A stretch of DNA of 64,000 nucleotides from Liolophura sinensis (Eukaryota > Mollusca > Polyplacophora > Chitonida > Chitonidae). The notes beneath the pieces were generated by a model. The model had not been told where the DNA came from. It did no database searches and saw nothing but the letters and a program-made list of their open reading frames with translations. Of this stretch, positions 12,360-24,265 are shown one piece after another. Within the stretch, counting starts at the first letter, position 1. Every line of letters starts with the position of its first letter. The DNA is taken from contig NC_088301.1 of assembly GCF_032854445.1 (NCBI RefSeq), forward strand, positions 16,762,018 through 16,826,017. The letters run 5' to 3'. Made by a program: the position numbers and the translations under genes.

Positions 12360-13050
12360 TGTTAAAGAAATACAAATGCAGTAAGAAATGTGAATTTACT
12401 TGAGGTATGAGGTCTTGCATAACTTAAATATGTAGACGTAGCGTTACAAGGTTTCCAGTCTTTTGCGACAACAAATTCTTCTTGCTGTGCCCTGTAAAGA
12501 TCGATCACTAGTTGTAAACCTTGTACAGAATTCGCTTGTATATAAGACATTGGTCAACTCTTCTATTTATGTATCTCTGTGAAAAGCCAGTCGTGCCATT
12601 GCGCGTCACAAAGTTGATCTTTCTTACAGAATACGTCAGTAAGTCGAATTATATTTTATATCTGCGTGTATAGTATGACTGGTGTTTATGGCCAAACTGA
12701 CGTCTGAAGATAACATTGCTTTTTTCCTCCCTAAAAGTCAACTTATTTTAAGAGAATGTTCTGCACAGACGAAACAATACCCTTCCAGTAAATCGTTGCT
12801 ATTTGGGGAGTAGTGTAACAATTCTATATGTCGAGCGACAGGGTTATCGTGGATGTAGGTGAATGTGTTGAACTAAGTGTCACATCGATAAAAGAGGTAT
12901 TGATCGAAATTATTACCACATTTCGCGGAAAATTAGTAGGTTTCATCGTCATACACATTCCTAACTGCATTGATGTCATCACTCAAGATGTAGTCATACC
13001 AATGCTTGCTGAAAACGACCAATGTACTCGGAAGTGAATGTACTGTGCAT
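12360..13050 (+). repeat. R3 block X, copy 2
   Basis: Partner of 4330-4900 and 17600-17850. In this copy the block follows Y directly, whereas copy 1 precedes Y. That arrangement would fit a tandem Y-X unit that has lost pieces. The 69-codon open frame at 12828-13037 lies in the repeated part and is not kept in copy 1. Confidence 0.6.
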
Positions 13051-13247
13051 GAAGTCGTACATGTGAGTTTATTGCCATATCTTGTGTAACGCCGTATTGT
13101 GCTCTAAAAGGTGACTTGTTTTACTATGATTTTCATGACAGACAGAGTTAATAAGGATGAATCTTGTTTTGGCTGTTTTTTTTTTTCAAATATACTTAAA
13201 CACCTCTGTATGTATGACAAGGTGTAATCAACATTTGCTGTGAATAC

Positions 13248-13278
13248 GATCTCCCAAACGGCGAGAGTTTGGGAGATC
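13248..13278. repeat. Perfect 12-bp hairpin
   Basis: GATCTCCCAAAC at 13248-13259 and GTTTGGGAGATC at 13267-13278 are exact inverted repeats separated by a 7-base loop. The next two flanking bases on each side do not pair. Confidence 0.9.
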
Positions 13279-13500
13279 AAAACCGACGTTACAAAACACG
13301 ACACACAAATCTGTGGGGAATAATATATTTTTTCAAATGTAACCGCCGTTTGGTGTCAAAACGTGCTTATAGTTCAGTGCATGTCTAAAATACAACGGAT
13401 CAATATTGTAAGATGTGAGCATGGGGTAGAACGATAACAAAGTTCAATGCTCATTCATATGTTTATGAGCACAATACAAGTCGGTTCAAACATACAAACT

Positions 13501-13529
13501 TATCGGGGTGGTGGTGGTGGGGGGGGGGG
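13501..13529. repeat. GGT repeat plus 11-base G run
   Basis: Four GGT-like units are followed by 11 G in a row (13519-13529). This is a low-complexity tract, and open frames across it are artefacts. Confidence 0.9.
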
Positions 13530-13659
13530 ATATTGCTGACGGACAGTTTTATCCCTTTACCACCTTTACCAAGTTTTTCACTTGAACAAACCTTGCTGTT
13601 TATTCCGCACAAACAATCTGCATCATATGTAATGCTTTGATGTTGCATCAGAACTTGAA

Positions 13660-13775
13660 TATTTCGTTTATTTATGTATTTATGTATTTATTGATGTAAT
13701 TATTTTTTTATTTATTTTTTTATACTTCATATTTGGTTAACGCCATACTCAAACTTTGTTCACGTATAATAATTA
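13660..13775 (-). repeat. R1-like tail with long TTTA microsatellite (minus)
   Basis: The run of TTTATTTATGTATTTA leads into GGTTAACGCCATACTCAAAC, which resembles the start of a reverse-oriented R1 copy. The body beyond it is not recognisable, so this is a tail fragment at best. Confidence 0.45.
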
Positions 13776-14444
13776 CACTCAGTTTTATAGGTGGTGAAAA
13801 CAGTTGTGCCCGGGATAAACCACTGAGCTCTGGCAAGTTACTGACCAAATTTTCCGCATACGATGTGCATTGATGCCAGTATTATTTTTAGAAGTCAATA
13901 GACGAACCGTGAGGAAGAGAGATTTCATATCGAACATGTTTTTACCACGAAGCCATATTGTTTTGTATACTGAGCAGATGAATTCATTTCTTATTTGACT
14001 TTTTCTCATACTTTTTCCCAATTTTCACCTCAGCAGAATCACAGGCAATGCTCCTGACACAAATACGATAAACCAATATCCAATACTTGTTGAATAGTAG
14101 ACGTTTTGTGTCAACAATATTCACATGACCTGGAAATATTTTGTGAAATATAAAATTAATACTTTCTTTCGTGGAATCGTCATCTTTTGTTGCTAAAACA
14201 GTGAAGTCAGTGTAGTATTGAGCCCAATACATGTACATGCTGAGCTGCATTGAGTTGCCTGTTTCTGTAAGCCGTAGGCGTAGATAAGGCTTGCTGTACG
14301 TATATGCCAGAAATAATATGCTCGATTAGCAAGTGAAAGAATTGTAGTTAAGCACATCTGTCACCCAGTTGTCTGTCATCGGTTGTTTTTTTTCAAGAAT
14401 CGACAATAGGACCCATGGCGGCAGTAAAAGTCTACATTGATTTT

Positions 14445-14605
14445 ATTTTGTTTATTTGATTGGTGATTTACGTCTTACTCAAGAATATTTCTCTTATACG
14501 ACGGTGGCCAGCATTATGGTGGAAGGAAACCCGGCAAAGCCCGAGGGAAACTCACGGCCATCCGCAGGTTGCTGCCAGACCTTCTCAGATAAAGGTCTAC
14601 AGATC
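14445..14605 (-). repeat. R1 SINE copy (minus)
   Basis: A good copy: TTTATTTGATTGGTGATTTACG, GTGGCCAGCATTATGGTGG, GCAAAGCCCGAGGGAAACTC and CCATCCGCAGGTTGCTGCC are all in the expected order. The 65-codon open frame over it is repeat sequence. Confidence 0.85.
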
Positions 14606-14802
14606 CATCGACTAGGAAGAAAGTGTCATCTGCAATTTAAACTGCTCTGCTAAGCACTGTAGTGTTTTGAACTATCGAAATCTGATGCTGAGCCAAGTTT
14701 AAGCTCAAGCTACATTGTATGAAACGTCTTTTCAACATAAGGCTTAAGGACATAACATGAGATAAATTCTACATGTCTGAGGTTGATTTCAATGACTAAT
14801 AT

Positions 14803-14910
14803 TTATTTATTTGATTTGTTTTGTTTTTTTTAGGTCGTACTCCAGAACATTTCGTAATGCTTTGAGGAAACCGGGCAGAGCAACGGGGAAACCCACGACC
14901 TCAATCACTG
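14803..14910 (-). repeat. R1 SINE copy, internally deleted (minus)
   Basis: The copy begins TTTATTTATTTGATTTG, keeps GTCGTACTCCAGAAC, has lost the GGCCAGCATTATGG block, and resumes with GAGGAAACCGGGCAGAGC and AAACCCACGACC. It lies about 200 bp from the copy at 14445, in the same orientation. Confidence 0.75.
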
Positions 14911-15739
14911 ATAAATCTGTAAAAAGCAAGCATTGGCAGGTGATCAGCTGTAAATCTCAGTAAAATCCAATAGTTACCACTGTATATCATAATAACCACT
15001 GGTAAACTGACAATATACCGAAAATGAGTTGACGACAAAACTGAAATAAAGAGGGCCTTAAAGCTTTCCACATAAGATTTCCCATTTAATCCATTATTCA
15101 CAGATTTGAATATAGGACTAAATTAACTTAATGAAGTACAATAATGTTCACCTACATTTGCAGATAGTTTTCCGAAAGAAACTAATATTGTAGTTATTAG
15201 ACTAATGGTTGGATACCAAATTCTGCATCTAACGCGACCAGTTGCCCCACGTCACAAGCATTATCCTTATTAAAGCTTCTGTCAGTTATGCAAAAGCTTC
15301 ATAAATATTCAGCAGACTATTCGTGCAAAACAATTGACGGATAGACAACAAAAGCGAAAAGAAACGCCCCGAAACTGTTGGTTTTGGAAAGAGACTTAAC
15401 TGTTGCTCGAGGTATTCTTCCGGACAAAATCGCTAATGACTCCATGGCGATTAGCTGCAAACTTGTCTAAGCTCTAGCATTATCCATGTCTGCTTCTTGA
15501 TTTCGCAATCTATGTCATCCATTTATGCACTCAAAAGAAATCCACATTCCTAAAGGCAATGAAAGCAGTTAATGGTTACATTCTTTGCAACACAGATAAC
15601 TTATAAAGGTAAACTAGACACAAAACAAACACGAAGTATGTCAGATGAATTTTTTTACACTGTCCAGAAGTATGGTTTCATTTATTTTTTACATTATTAT
15701 TCAGTAAAGAAAATGCACTTCCAACTTTGGATTCTACTG

Positions 15740-15880
15740 TATAATTAAGACGTACAGGATAGACAGAAAGCAAGAGCAGCGACGACAGTACGATGGTGAT
15801 AGTGTTTCTTGTCAGTTGAACTCAGGGTTTCATTCTAACTGTTCATGTAAATGTATAAAAAAGTAGCAAATTACACGCTT
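15740..15880 (-). repeat. R3 block Z copy (minus)
   Basis: AGAGCAGCGACGACAGTAC, TTTCTTGTCAGTTGAACTC and CTAACTGTTCATG match the reverse complement of the block at 26205-26400. Confidence 0.55.
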
Positions 15881-17599
15881 CCCTGCACCATGGCTTAAGC
15901 AGAATTAGGTAAAAAAAAATGCAGTGATTTTAATTCCAATTTATTAGGCGTCACTGGTACAGAATTACTAAAAAATATTCTTTTTCTGGTCATAATATGA
16001 TCACATGATGACATATTAAGTTTGTGTTAATCACACAATCCCCCAGACTGCTGGGCAAAATACAAACGCATTAGGAGCTGTTATTGTATTCGCTCAATTT
16101 TTCTGCGTCTTTCTGTCTCTCTGTCACAATCATTATAATCGCCACATGTGTGAAATTATTCAAGCGAAATTTATTTAGTTTATTCAAGAGGTGTCCATTG
16201 TGGCCGTTACCTGGAAAATCAGACATTTGTTCTGCAGCTGATTGATCTTTTGTTTCCTTTTATATGAATACGAAGGATTGATACACAGTAGCAACGATTG
16301 TCTATGAACTAAATGTTGACTGGTTGCACGAAGCCAAGCGGTTACCTTTCATCCATCAATCTGCTGACTACGGTGCATGTGTTTGTACTGGAGAACATAA
16401 CAGCGTGGGTTCGTTCATTTTTAATCAACATCGTCGTTGTTAATCACACGATAATCTCTTCAGTTGACCTCTGCAAGACCGCAGGATTGCTTTCAAACAA
16501 TGATTTTGTAAACTAGAGATATAGGCCTGTGTGTATAAACTACCATCAGCTAGTCTGCAATAGACAAATAATAAAAGTGGCTGGAATGACTGATAGACAA
16601 TATCATTTGATGTCTTGTAGAGGTCCCTTTTAATCCACGCTGTTTATATTATACACGGTATGTTTGTACTTATATTAAATGTTAAAGGGTAGGCCCTTTT
16701 CATGCTCGACACTGTGAACGCATAGAATTATGGATAAAACCTTTCAATTTTCCAGTTTTTCAAGTTTAGCCTGAAAAGACAATGAATAATATAACCTTAA
16801 TTAATCAGAAAGCGTGATGGAGACAGAACTTAACCACCAGAGCGATTTTTTTTCTGATGGTAACAAAGTAATACAATGTTAATCTGGAATTCTTACGAGG
16901 CCAGGGGATGCCCCGTGTTAAAGTAACAGAAACATGATGTCGAGTCACCCGTACCCCACGTACATATGATAAAAAAGCAAACCGGGGTTTGGATGACGTA
17001 AACGGAAACAGTTGCGTTCTAGAGTAATAGAGTTTACTGACGCCTGATTGATCAAAATTGATAACATGGCGGCGCGTTAGATTTTCTCAGTGGGTTCGAT
17101 TTTGATTTCAACTTTGAACTCCGATTTCTTGATTATGCAACGCCAAAAGATGTTGGATATTTTATGGATACATGTATAATTTTTTTTCCCGCTATCTTTC
17201 CTGTGTTAACTGTTTTAATAATCCCGTCTAACAGGATTCAAAATACTTCCAACACGTGTCATATTTTTGACTGGCACAACAGTCTTCTTGTGGTTGATGT
17301 GCAAAGCATCATTCATACACAGTCTTTTTGAAATGTCATAGGATCTGACCATATAAGAAATGTATGTAGCAAACGATGGATGCATATTTGTGGAACGCCA
17401 ATCTCTATTTGTAGATTTTTGCATAGATAAATCGGGCTAAAGGTGCTCCAAGAGAGAATGATGTGGATAAAAATGTGTAGTAAGTGAATTGACTCATCGT
17501 ACCTACATCCATGCTGCTTCTGCTGCGAGCAACCAGCCGACGTATATAAGTACATACAGAAACTGATAGGAATCACTGAAGCTCCAATGGTTTTGGATA

Positions 17600-17850
17600 G
17601 AAACAATGTACTAAATCGCTTTATTGAATCATGTCACACACTTCCCAAAAGTAGTTTACTGTTATCAGAAATGTTCGCACTTACATGACCATAACAGATG
17701 CATATGTACGCATTGCAATAACAGGTTTCCAGTCCTTTACTTAAATAATGGGCATCGGGATCGATCATTGGTCGCCAACCTGATACAATTGTCCTTTCTA
17801 GAAAGGCCTTCCCAGTATATACGTTTTCAGGCAAACACAACTCGAGAAGC
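17600..17850 (+). repeat. R3 block X, copy 3 (partial)
   Basis: AGGTTTCCAGTCCTTTAC and GATCGATCATTGGTCGCC match AGGTTTCCAGTCTTTTGC and GATCGATCACTAGTTG near 12450-12520. Two overlapping open frames on opposite strands over this interval are therefore read as repeat. Confidence 0.55.
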
Positions 17851-18055
17851 CTTAATAGATCGATCGGATCGCATAATGTGAACAACTGGAAGACTAGTCT
17901 TCTTTAAGCAGAAGACGCGATCCAGCTGAAGAGGTCGTACGGTGTGAGTCCCAGTCATTGATAATCATCCGACTTTTAGATTGAAAAGCATATAAATGTA
18001 TAGTTACTGGATTACATCTCCAGTGAAGTAGCGTAGTCATTTTGCAAACACGAGC

Positions 18056-18150
18056 GCTTATTTATTTATTTATTTCATTAGTATTTTACGCCGTGCTAGG
18101 ATATTTCCATGACACGACGGCGGCCAGAGTTACGGAGGGAGGGAACGGGA
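18056..18150 (-). repeat. R1 SINE copy, truncated (minus)
   Basis: The copy starts TTTATTTATTTATTTCATTAG and passes through TTTTACGCCGTGCTAGG and CGGCGGCCAGAGTTACGG before identity is lost. Confidence 0.75.
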
Positions 18151-18202
18151 CACAGAAACACAACAGTATAAAAGCCCGTAAAGGCCATTATCATATCACT
18201 GC

Positions 18203-18302
18203 CTATCGTTCCATCGCTCAAAGAAGGAATGAAGCGATGGAACGATAGTGCAAGGCTATGGAAGGATGGTGCGAAGCGAAGATGCCAAGCGATGGAACGA
18301 TA
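18203..18302. repeat. 16-bp perfect hairpin with a third copy of one arm
   Basis: CTATCGTTCCATCGCT (18203-18218) and AGCGATGGAACGATAG (18233-18248) are exact inverted repeats with a 14-base loop. The right arm occurs again as AGCGATGGAACGATA at 18288-18302, with a degraded version (CTATGGAAGGATGG) in between. The cluster sits just beyond a truncated R1 SINE. Confidence 0.9.
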
Positions 18303-18599
18303 CATCAAAAGTACTTCACAATTTACTTACATTTGTTAAATCCCGACATGTAAATGTGTAGCACGTCACAAGAGAGTTTAATACAACATACTGAATGCGA
18401 AATGATAAGCTTAGCGGACGAATTCATTTTTGTTTTCATACTTAGAATGAAAACCCATTTTATCAGTCAGAAAGGCTGTACTGTTGCATACACGGGGCGA
18501 TTGATTTATGTCACCATGGAGTCTACCTGCAAGAAAGATCTGTGAATTCGTGTAAAACAAATATTTAGATGAAATGCTGCAGTTCTTGACATTGCAAAT

Positions 18600-19215
18600 T
18601 TTTTGTCAGTACAAAGGACCTGGAACGGTAAGGTGGTGAATCGGATACGAAAGTGTCAATTTCAAAATCTTAGAATAATTCTGTAAATTTCGGAATCAGA
18701 AGTATAAAACTTGGTTGAAACACTCAGAAAAAGTAAAAAGACATAAAAGAAAAAATTGCTTAGTAAAACCACCCAAAAATGCACTTTCAATCAAAAACAA
18801 TTTTTCGTTCAAACGAGGGATGTTTTAAATTTGCAATATGAAGATCAACGTTAACATCTTTAAAACATCAAAGTTAAACTATCTTTACTGAAATCTTCAT
18901 GTGTGCATTGCTACGTGCCCTCAAAGTTTCGTTTTAGTTAGCGTTTCTCCTCATACCTAAAAAATAAACATTATATCTTGATCAGTTTTGTCATATTTTA
19001 GCAAGTTTAAAATCTGCATTTCTGCCATAGTCAATGAGGCATCCCCCATGGGACAGTGGACTAAGGAAGTCGCCGGGGAGAAAAGGTTACATATTGGGGA
19101 AGAGCTTTTGGCTCTTTTTTCACACATACTTTTGTGTGAATAAAGATAAAGGTCGTCTTTCATTAAATGAGTGGTACCATGCATTACAATGGATAAGCTA
19201 TGGTACTACTAAACA
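18600..19215 (+). repeat. R3 block W, copy 1
   Basis: The block aligns with 21000-21405 in the same orientation. Shared landmarks: AAAGGACCTGG; AATTCTGTAAATTTC; GTATAAAACTTGGT; ATTTCTGCCAT; ACAGTGGACTAA then GAAGTC; TTTTGTGTGA; and AATGGATAAG. Copy 1 has about 200 extra bases in the middle. The small open frames are not shared between copies. Confidence 0.65.
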
Positions 19216-20999
19216 TTTGACAGCTATATACGTGAATCCTGGTTGAGAGGACGTGGTGCTTTGGCTGTCATTATCATTAACGTGTTATGCATAGGGGTGG
19301 TAGAAGGGTGAAAGTTACATTATATAACTACTATAGGGTTGTTATATATTTTTTTTCATTTGACTGGTGCATAACTGTGTGTTCAAGAAATTTTCAAGAC
19401 ATGATAGGACCTGGAAACTGTTGTATTCACACCAGAATGATGATACCCAAATAGCAGAACAAACAGCAAAACAAACGCTTTCAACACCAGCTAAAATAAA
19501 ACGACGTCAGTAAGTAGTTAACAATCACATATAATATAGTTCTTATACAATATCCGTTTATGTTCAGGGTGTCATTTAAATATTTCTCTACAATATTGCT
19601 AGCAGTATTGTTGTATGTTTAAAATAAAGTGTCAAGTGACCTACTTTTTCAGAATATCTCCAGGCCTGTCGCATTATAAACCCAGGTTTCCTAGAAGGCT
19701 GAAGTATTTTTTTCAGGAGACCCCGCGGGTCGTACGTGTTAGTAAGTATATGCTTCATTACTGTATGGAATAAAGTTCTTCATGGTTGTACAATATAAAA
19801 ACTTGTATGCAACAGCCTGCAGTACGTATGCAAATATAAAACAGACCGCTATTGTACGAGTATGAAGTTAATGATGAAAATCATCAATGAAATGAACAGA
19901 TTTACAGATTAGGCTCAAACGTACCCTTTAGGATATAGAAATTTGAGAATCCAAGCGTTTGTAAACACCAAAGACACCCTCGTAAACAGAGCTATAGCCT
20001 GGTGCTAGATAAGTGCAATCCAGTGTTTTTTTTTTGAGAAAGCACGTAAGGAATGCCCCATTTGGAGGAAACATCTCCTTGCTCATATGTTACAAATTGT
20101 AGAATTTATATTGGGTTTTGCCTAATTTATTATTTAAAATCCGTCTAGTTTTGCATGAAGTTCAACCTTCATGATACTTTGCTTACACCAATCTCTTTCT
20201 TGTTTATCAGTCAACGATTGGTAAGGTAAGCATTCCATGAAAGACGCATTAACACTCATTTTATTCCTACTGTCACAAATACAATCAAGGACACCAGCTT
20301 ACCCGTTGATCCTTAATGTACCGTGGGATTCAATCTGATACTCTTCTTAAAGAGATCAGCGTTCATAATGGGAAGTTTAATCTCGTCATAAAGATTAAAG
20401 AGATGTATGACTGGTCGTATACATGTAGCATCCTAGAGCAGTACCATTTGGAATGCTTAGAAATATGAGTATATATTGACTAGCTAGATGGTAAATAAAT
20501 CAAACAGTCACATCTTCTATCTCTCTTCGAAGAGGACATGCAAGCCCCCGAGCAACAACAATTCGAACCAGGGAATTTAAAGTATCCCCGACTCTTCTCT
20601 CATGCCAAACCCCATCCAAAACGAACAAGTTCCAAAGTTTACAGTATGTAAAATGTCCTACCTTGGTTTACCCCTCTCTGTGAGTAACATTCCGTAAAGA
20701 TTATGCTATGAACACAAAGCGGCATGCTTCTTCCGGAGAAAAACTAACTTACTCTGTTCCATATTTAAGGCGAGAGATTTTCACAAAACAGCACTGTATT
20801 GTATTTTGTTTGAGTTTACCTTTTTAAGGATCATCACATCAGTAACCTCATACAGCCGTTGTCCTTGGTGTAAATACAATAAACTAATACTCATCACCCA
20901 AACATGGCCGACATTTCAGTTCAGTACTTATTTAAGACCAGCTTTTTGGCTATCATCAAATGAGGTTATGTATATCCTGCTTATTATTTGCCTGCCTCA
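19216..20999. other. Spacer between W copies, nothing recognised
   Basis: AT-rich sequence with no coding motif, RNA gene or confident repeat match. Confidence 0.4.
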
Positions 21000-21405
21000 A
21001 AGGACCTGGTACTTTTATGCGGAGAATTGAGATGACGAGAAGAAAGTGCAAAATTCAAAATCCCAAAACAATTCTGTAAATTTCCAAATGAGATGTATAA
21101 AACTTGGTCGAAGCATCCATAAAAGTTATATGGCCATAAAAGAGATGGTTGCTAAGTAATAAATCACCAATGACGCACCAATTGACCGTATTTCTGCCAT
21201 TGACTGTCAGGCATCCTTCATAGTACAGTGGACTAACGAAGTCACTGTGGAAAACAATTTTAATCTCGAGGAAGACTTCGAATCATGGTACTTCTTTTTT
21301 TTTTTCTTTGGAAACGTATTTTTGTGTGAGTCAAGACATAGGTCGCCTTGTATTAAATACGTGTTATAATGAAATAGAATGGATAAGATAAGATATTACG
21401 TAGCG
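21000..21405 (+). repeat. R3 block W, copy 2
   Basis: Partner of 18600-19215. It includes a T-rich run at about 21293-21307. Confidence 0.65.
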
Positions 21406-24235
21406 TGTGGCAACTATCGCGAAATATTAGGTGCAAAACTACATGAAGGAAAATAAAGGACAATTCTTTAACATTTTAAGACACTTCTGCCCCATAGCGA
21501 GATTAGATAAAAATGTCTGTTATTATCTCTTGTTGATGTGTAGTTGGGCATTTGGCGCCGGAGTTTTCCTGTCGGGGAGTATCGTCTAGTCAGTACGCGT
21601 GTCCGTCAATGTCTCTGATAGTAACTTTACAGAAAAAAGTAAAGGACTAATTTAACAGCAATTAGCAAAATACTTATAACGCCTGCGTAGCCTAAAATGA
21701 GGAAGATATATTTACAGTAGTGCCTTCTTGTCTTTCTATATTTTGTTATTGGCGGGCCTACGGACATGGTTTTTCTAACGCAATCCATAATCCGCCTTTT
21801 GAAGAAGGTAAAGAGCTTCAGTTAATCAGTTATTTTCCGTGCCAACTTCTGCTTTTCTTCATCTATGTTTTGTGTTCAATGCTCTGAAAGAAATCAACAT
21901 TCCTGTAAGCGACCAAAGCCGTTAATTGCTACATTTGTGATAATCACATTTACTTCTGAAGCACACGGGGAAGTTAAAATCGTAACTTTATCAACATTTT
22001 TACCAGTCAACGCCTTAAAAACCTTGTTTTGAAGAATCCATTTCTCCGGAAATGCACTTCAATCATAAGTCTTTGAGAGAGCCATAGTCTGATTGAAATT
22101 AAACTTGGCATCTTTCTAAATTACTCTGTGCTTATGACGTGATTCCCACGTGATGTTTCTCTCTCCTACGGCTAATTCCTGAAACCTTTGTTCTCTTTTT
22201 TCAGATCTTTTCCTTCCCGGCTAGAACATTAATACTCACTACCACGAGACAAGCATTGATCATTGCTCCCTTCCATTTCGCAAGGTGAAACACAAAATCT
22301 AAGCTGTTGTGTTGTTGTAACAGATTTCATATCCCTTGTTTGTGTACCACAGCGTTTGTGTGAAGCTGGGCTTGTTCAGTGGATGTCTATCATTATTGAA
22401 AGCCGAAGAGACGTCAACGCCTGAAAGCTCCGATTCTCCACTCATTTATGACGACAATTTGCGGTTTATGCGTGGTCTTACACGATAATTTTAGCACAAC
22501 AGTCGTGTGTCCTCTGATCGTATAGCGTGGATTGTAGGATTTCGGTGACTTAATTAGTTGGCACACCCAATGTGAAATTGATTGTTGTTATATGCTGTGC
22601 TCGCTCCACCAAATGACCAACGGCTTCAAGCTTGTTGTAAATGAAGCCCCATTTCCTTAAAAAAGGCGTTTTAGAAAGCAATGTATACGTAAAAATTAGC
22701 TTATCGGAACTTCTCGCGTGAATTTTGAACATCAAACGCTACCTAAATTTTAAATGTCCAAAAAAAGTAGCAAAACATGTTACATGCAAATTATGAAGAT
22801 TTTACCGATCGGCTCTAATAAATTGGCGAGCATTTCATACTCGATTTCAAACGATTGATGAAATATTTGATGTAATCGGTTCTGTCCCGGAGACTTTGCA
22901 AACACATTATCTGCTGTTCTGATCGACAGCAATTTTTGTAACTAACGGCTGCACGAAACATTTCCAGGAAATCAACTTGTTACTAATAGAGCATGCCTTC
23001 ACGCTCGATAAGCTTGTGTAGAATTGATATCCTTTCTGAGCGTAAGACGCTTGCATGATTTCGGATACCGTAAGATATAATGATGACGGTTATCCAGCTT
23101 TGCTAACCCTGTTTGTCAATGATGCTAATGCTCCACAACCGCCTTTGAAGTTTTTCGCGAGGGGTATGCGATTGCCAGATCAGACTAGCTTATTACATCC
23201 TCTCCTTCGGTGGTCTCTAATATCATACTGGTGAAAATTAGCAGATGTTTCGTTGCCGTGTGATCGTCTTTGGCACTGGCTGCTTCCTCAGAATTTATCC
23301 CGTGCCACGGGGGATAGACAACAGCGTTAACCTCATGGCCTTACACTGTCTTCTGTGAACAGGCAATGATCACTAGAGCCTGTGACTGGTTCACCAAAGG
23401 CAAGCTGCCGTAATTCAACAAGGCAGTCTCAATAATCGCAGCCATTTGACAATACCTACCTAACCCTGATAAAAACAGACCTTTTTCGGCTAAATTGTAT
23501 GCACTCTTAAATTGGATGCACTCTTACCTCCCAACTGTTCAGTTGTCCTGATTGAAACAGCGTAGCAAGATTAATTGAAGAAGGTTTGTGAGCCAAATCC
23601 AAAGTGAGTCGATATCAAACTGAAGATTAAACTGAAATTGAGAGTAATCTTTCAGATCAATCGACCCCTATTGATTTGTTCTCAACACGGTTTCCTTCCT
23701 TCCATACTACCCCCCCCCCCCCCCCCCCCCCCACTAAATTCACAGTTTACCGTTCTGGAATAGGATATGAGGTAACTGTAAGGATATGTTTGGTATCGAT
23801 TGGAAAGGTAAATCTGAAAATAGCTCTGTTGGTGGCCGAGGATGATATCTGCTGTGATTCGCTGGTTTTACATTAGGGCGCGTGGCACACCTTTCGTGCG
23901 TAGTCCTGTAAAGTATACAAATGTGTGGAGGTGTCCTGACGTGCTGTGCGGCTTTAACAAGCTCGTCTCAAACGGAGGAATGTCTCTTTGCACCGGTCAT
24001 CACAAGCCTTTCTGGATGGATTTAGCGATGCCTCGCCAACGCGACTTGATACATACTCACTCGGTATCCGATAGATACCAGCTCGTTGCACGATGAGAGT
24101 TGTTCGCAGTGACGAAGGAATTCTCACCTTTAACCGTTTGCTCACTGTTTACTATCAATTAACACGATGGCATTCTATGATATATAATACCGAGAGTATT
24201 TTGTAACTTTATCACATAAGCCAAAGGAGGGATTT
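21406..24235. other. Region upstream of the receptor gene
   Basis: Holds one short R3 block (about 21880-21935) and a 23-base C run at 23710-23732. Scattered open frames of 60-84 codons have no recognisable motif, and at least one is created by the C run reading as poly-Pro. The promoter and any untranslated first exon of the receptor gene probably lie here, but I cannot place them from sequence alone. Confidence 0.4.
23710..23732. repeat. 23-base poly-C run
   Basis: An uninterrupted run of C about 530 bp before the receptor start codon. Runs this long are unstable in replication and in sequencing, so the exact length is unsure. Confidence 0.95.
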
Positions 24236-24265
24236 TAGTTTGACATTGGAGAAAGTATTTGCATC

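Noticed and set aside
23676-23876. Pro-rich small protein
   Set aside because: The Pro run is produced by the 23-base C tract.
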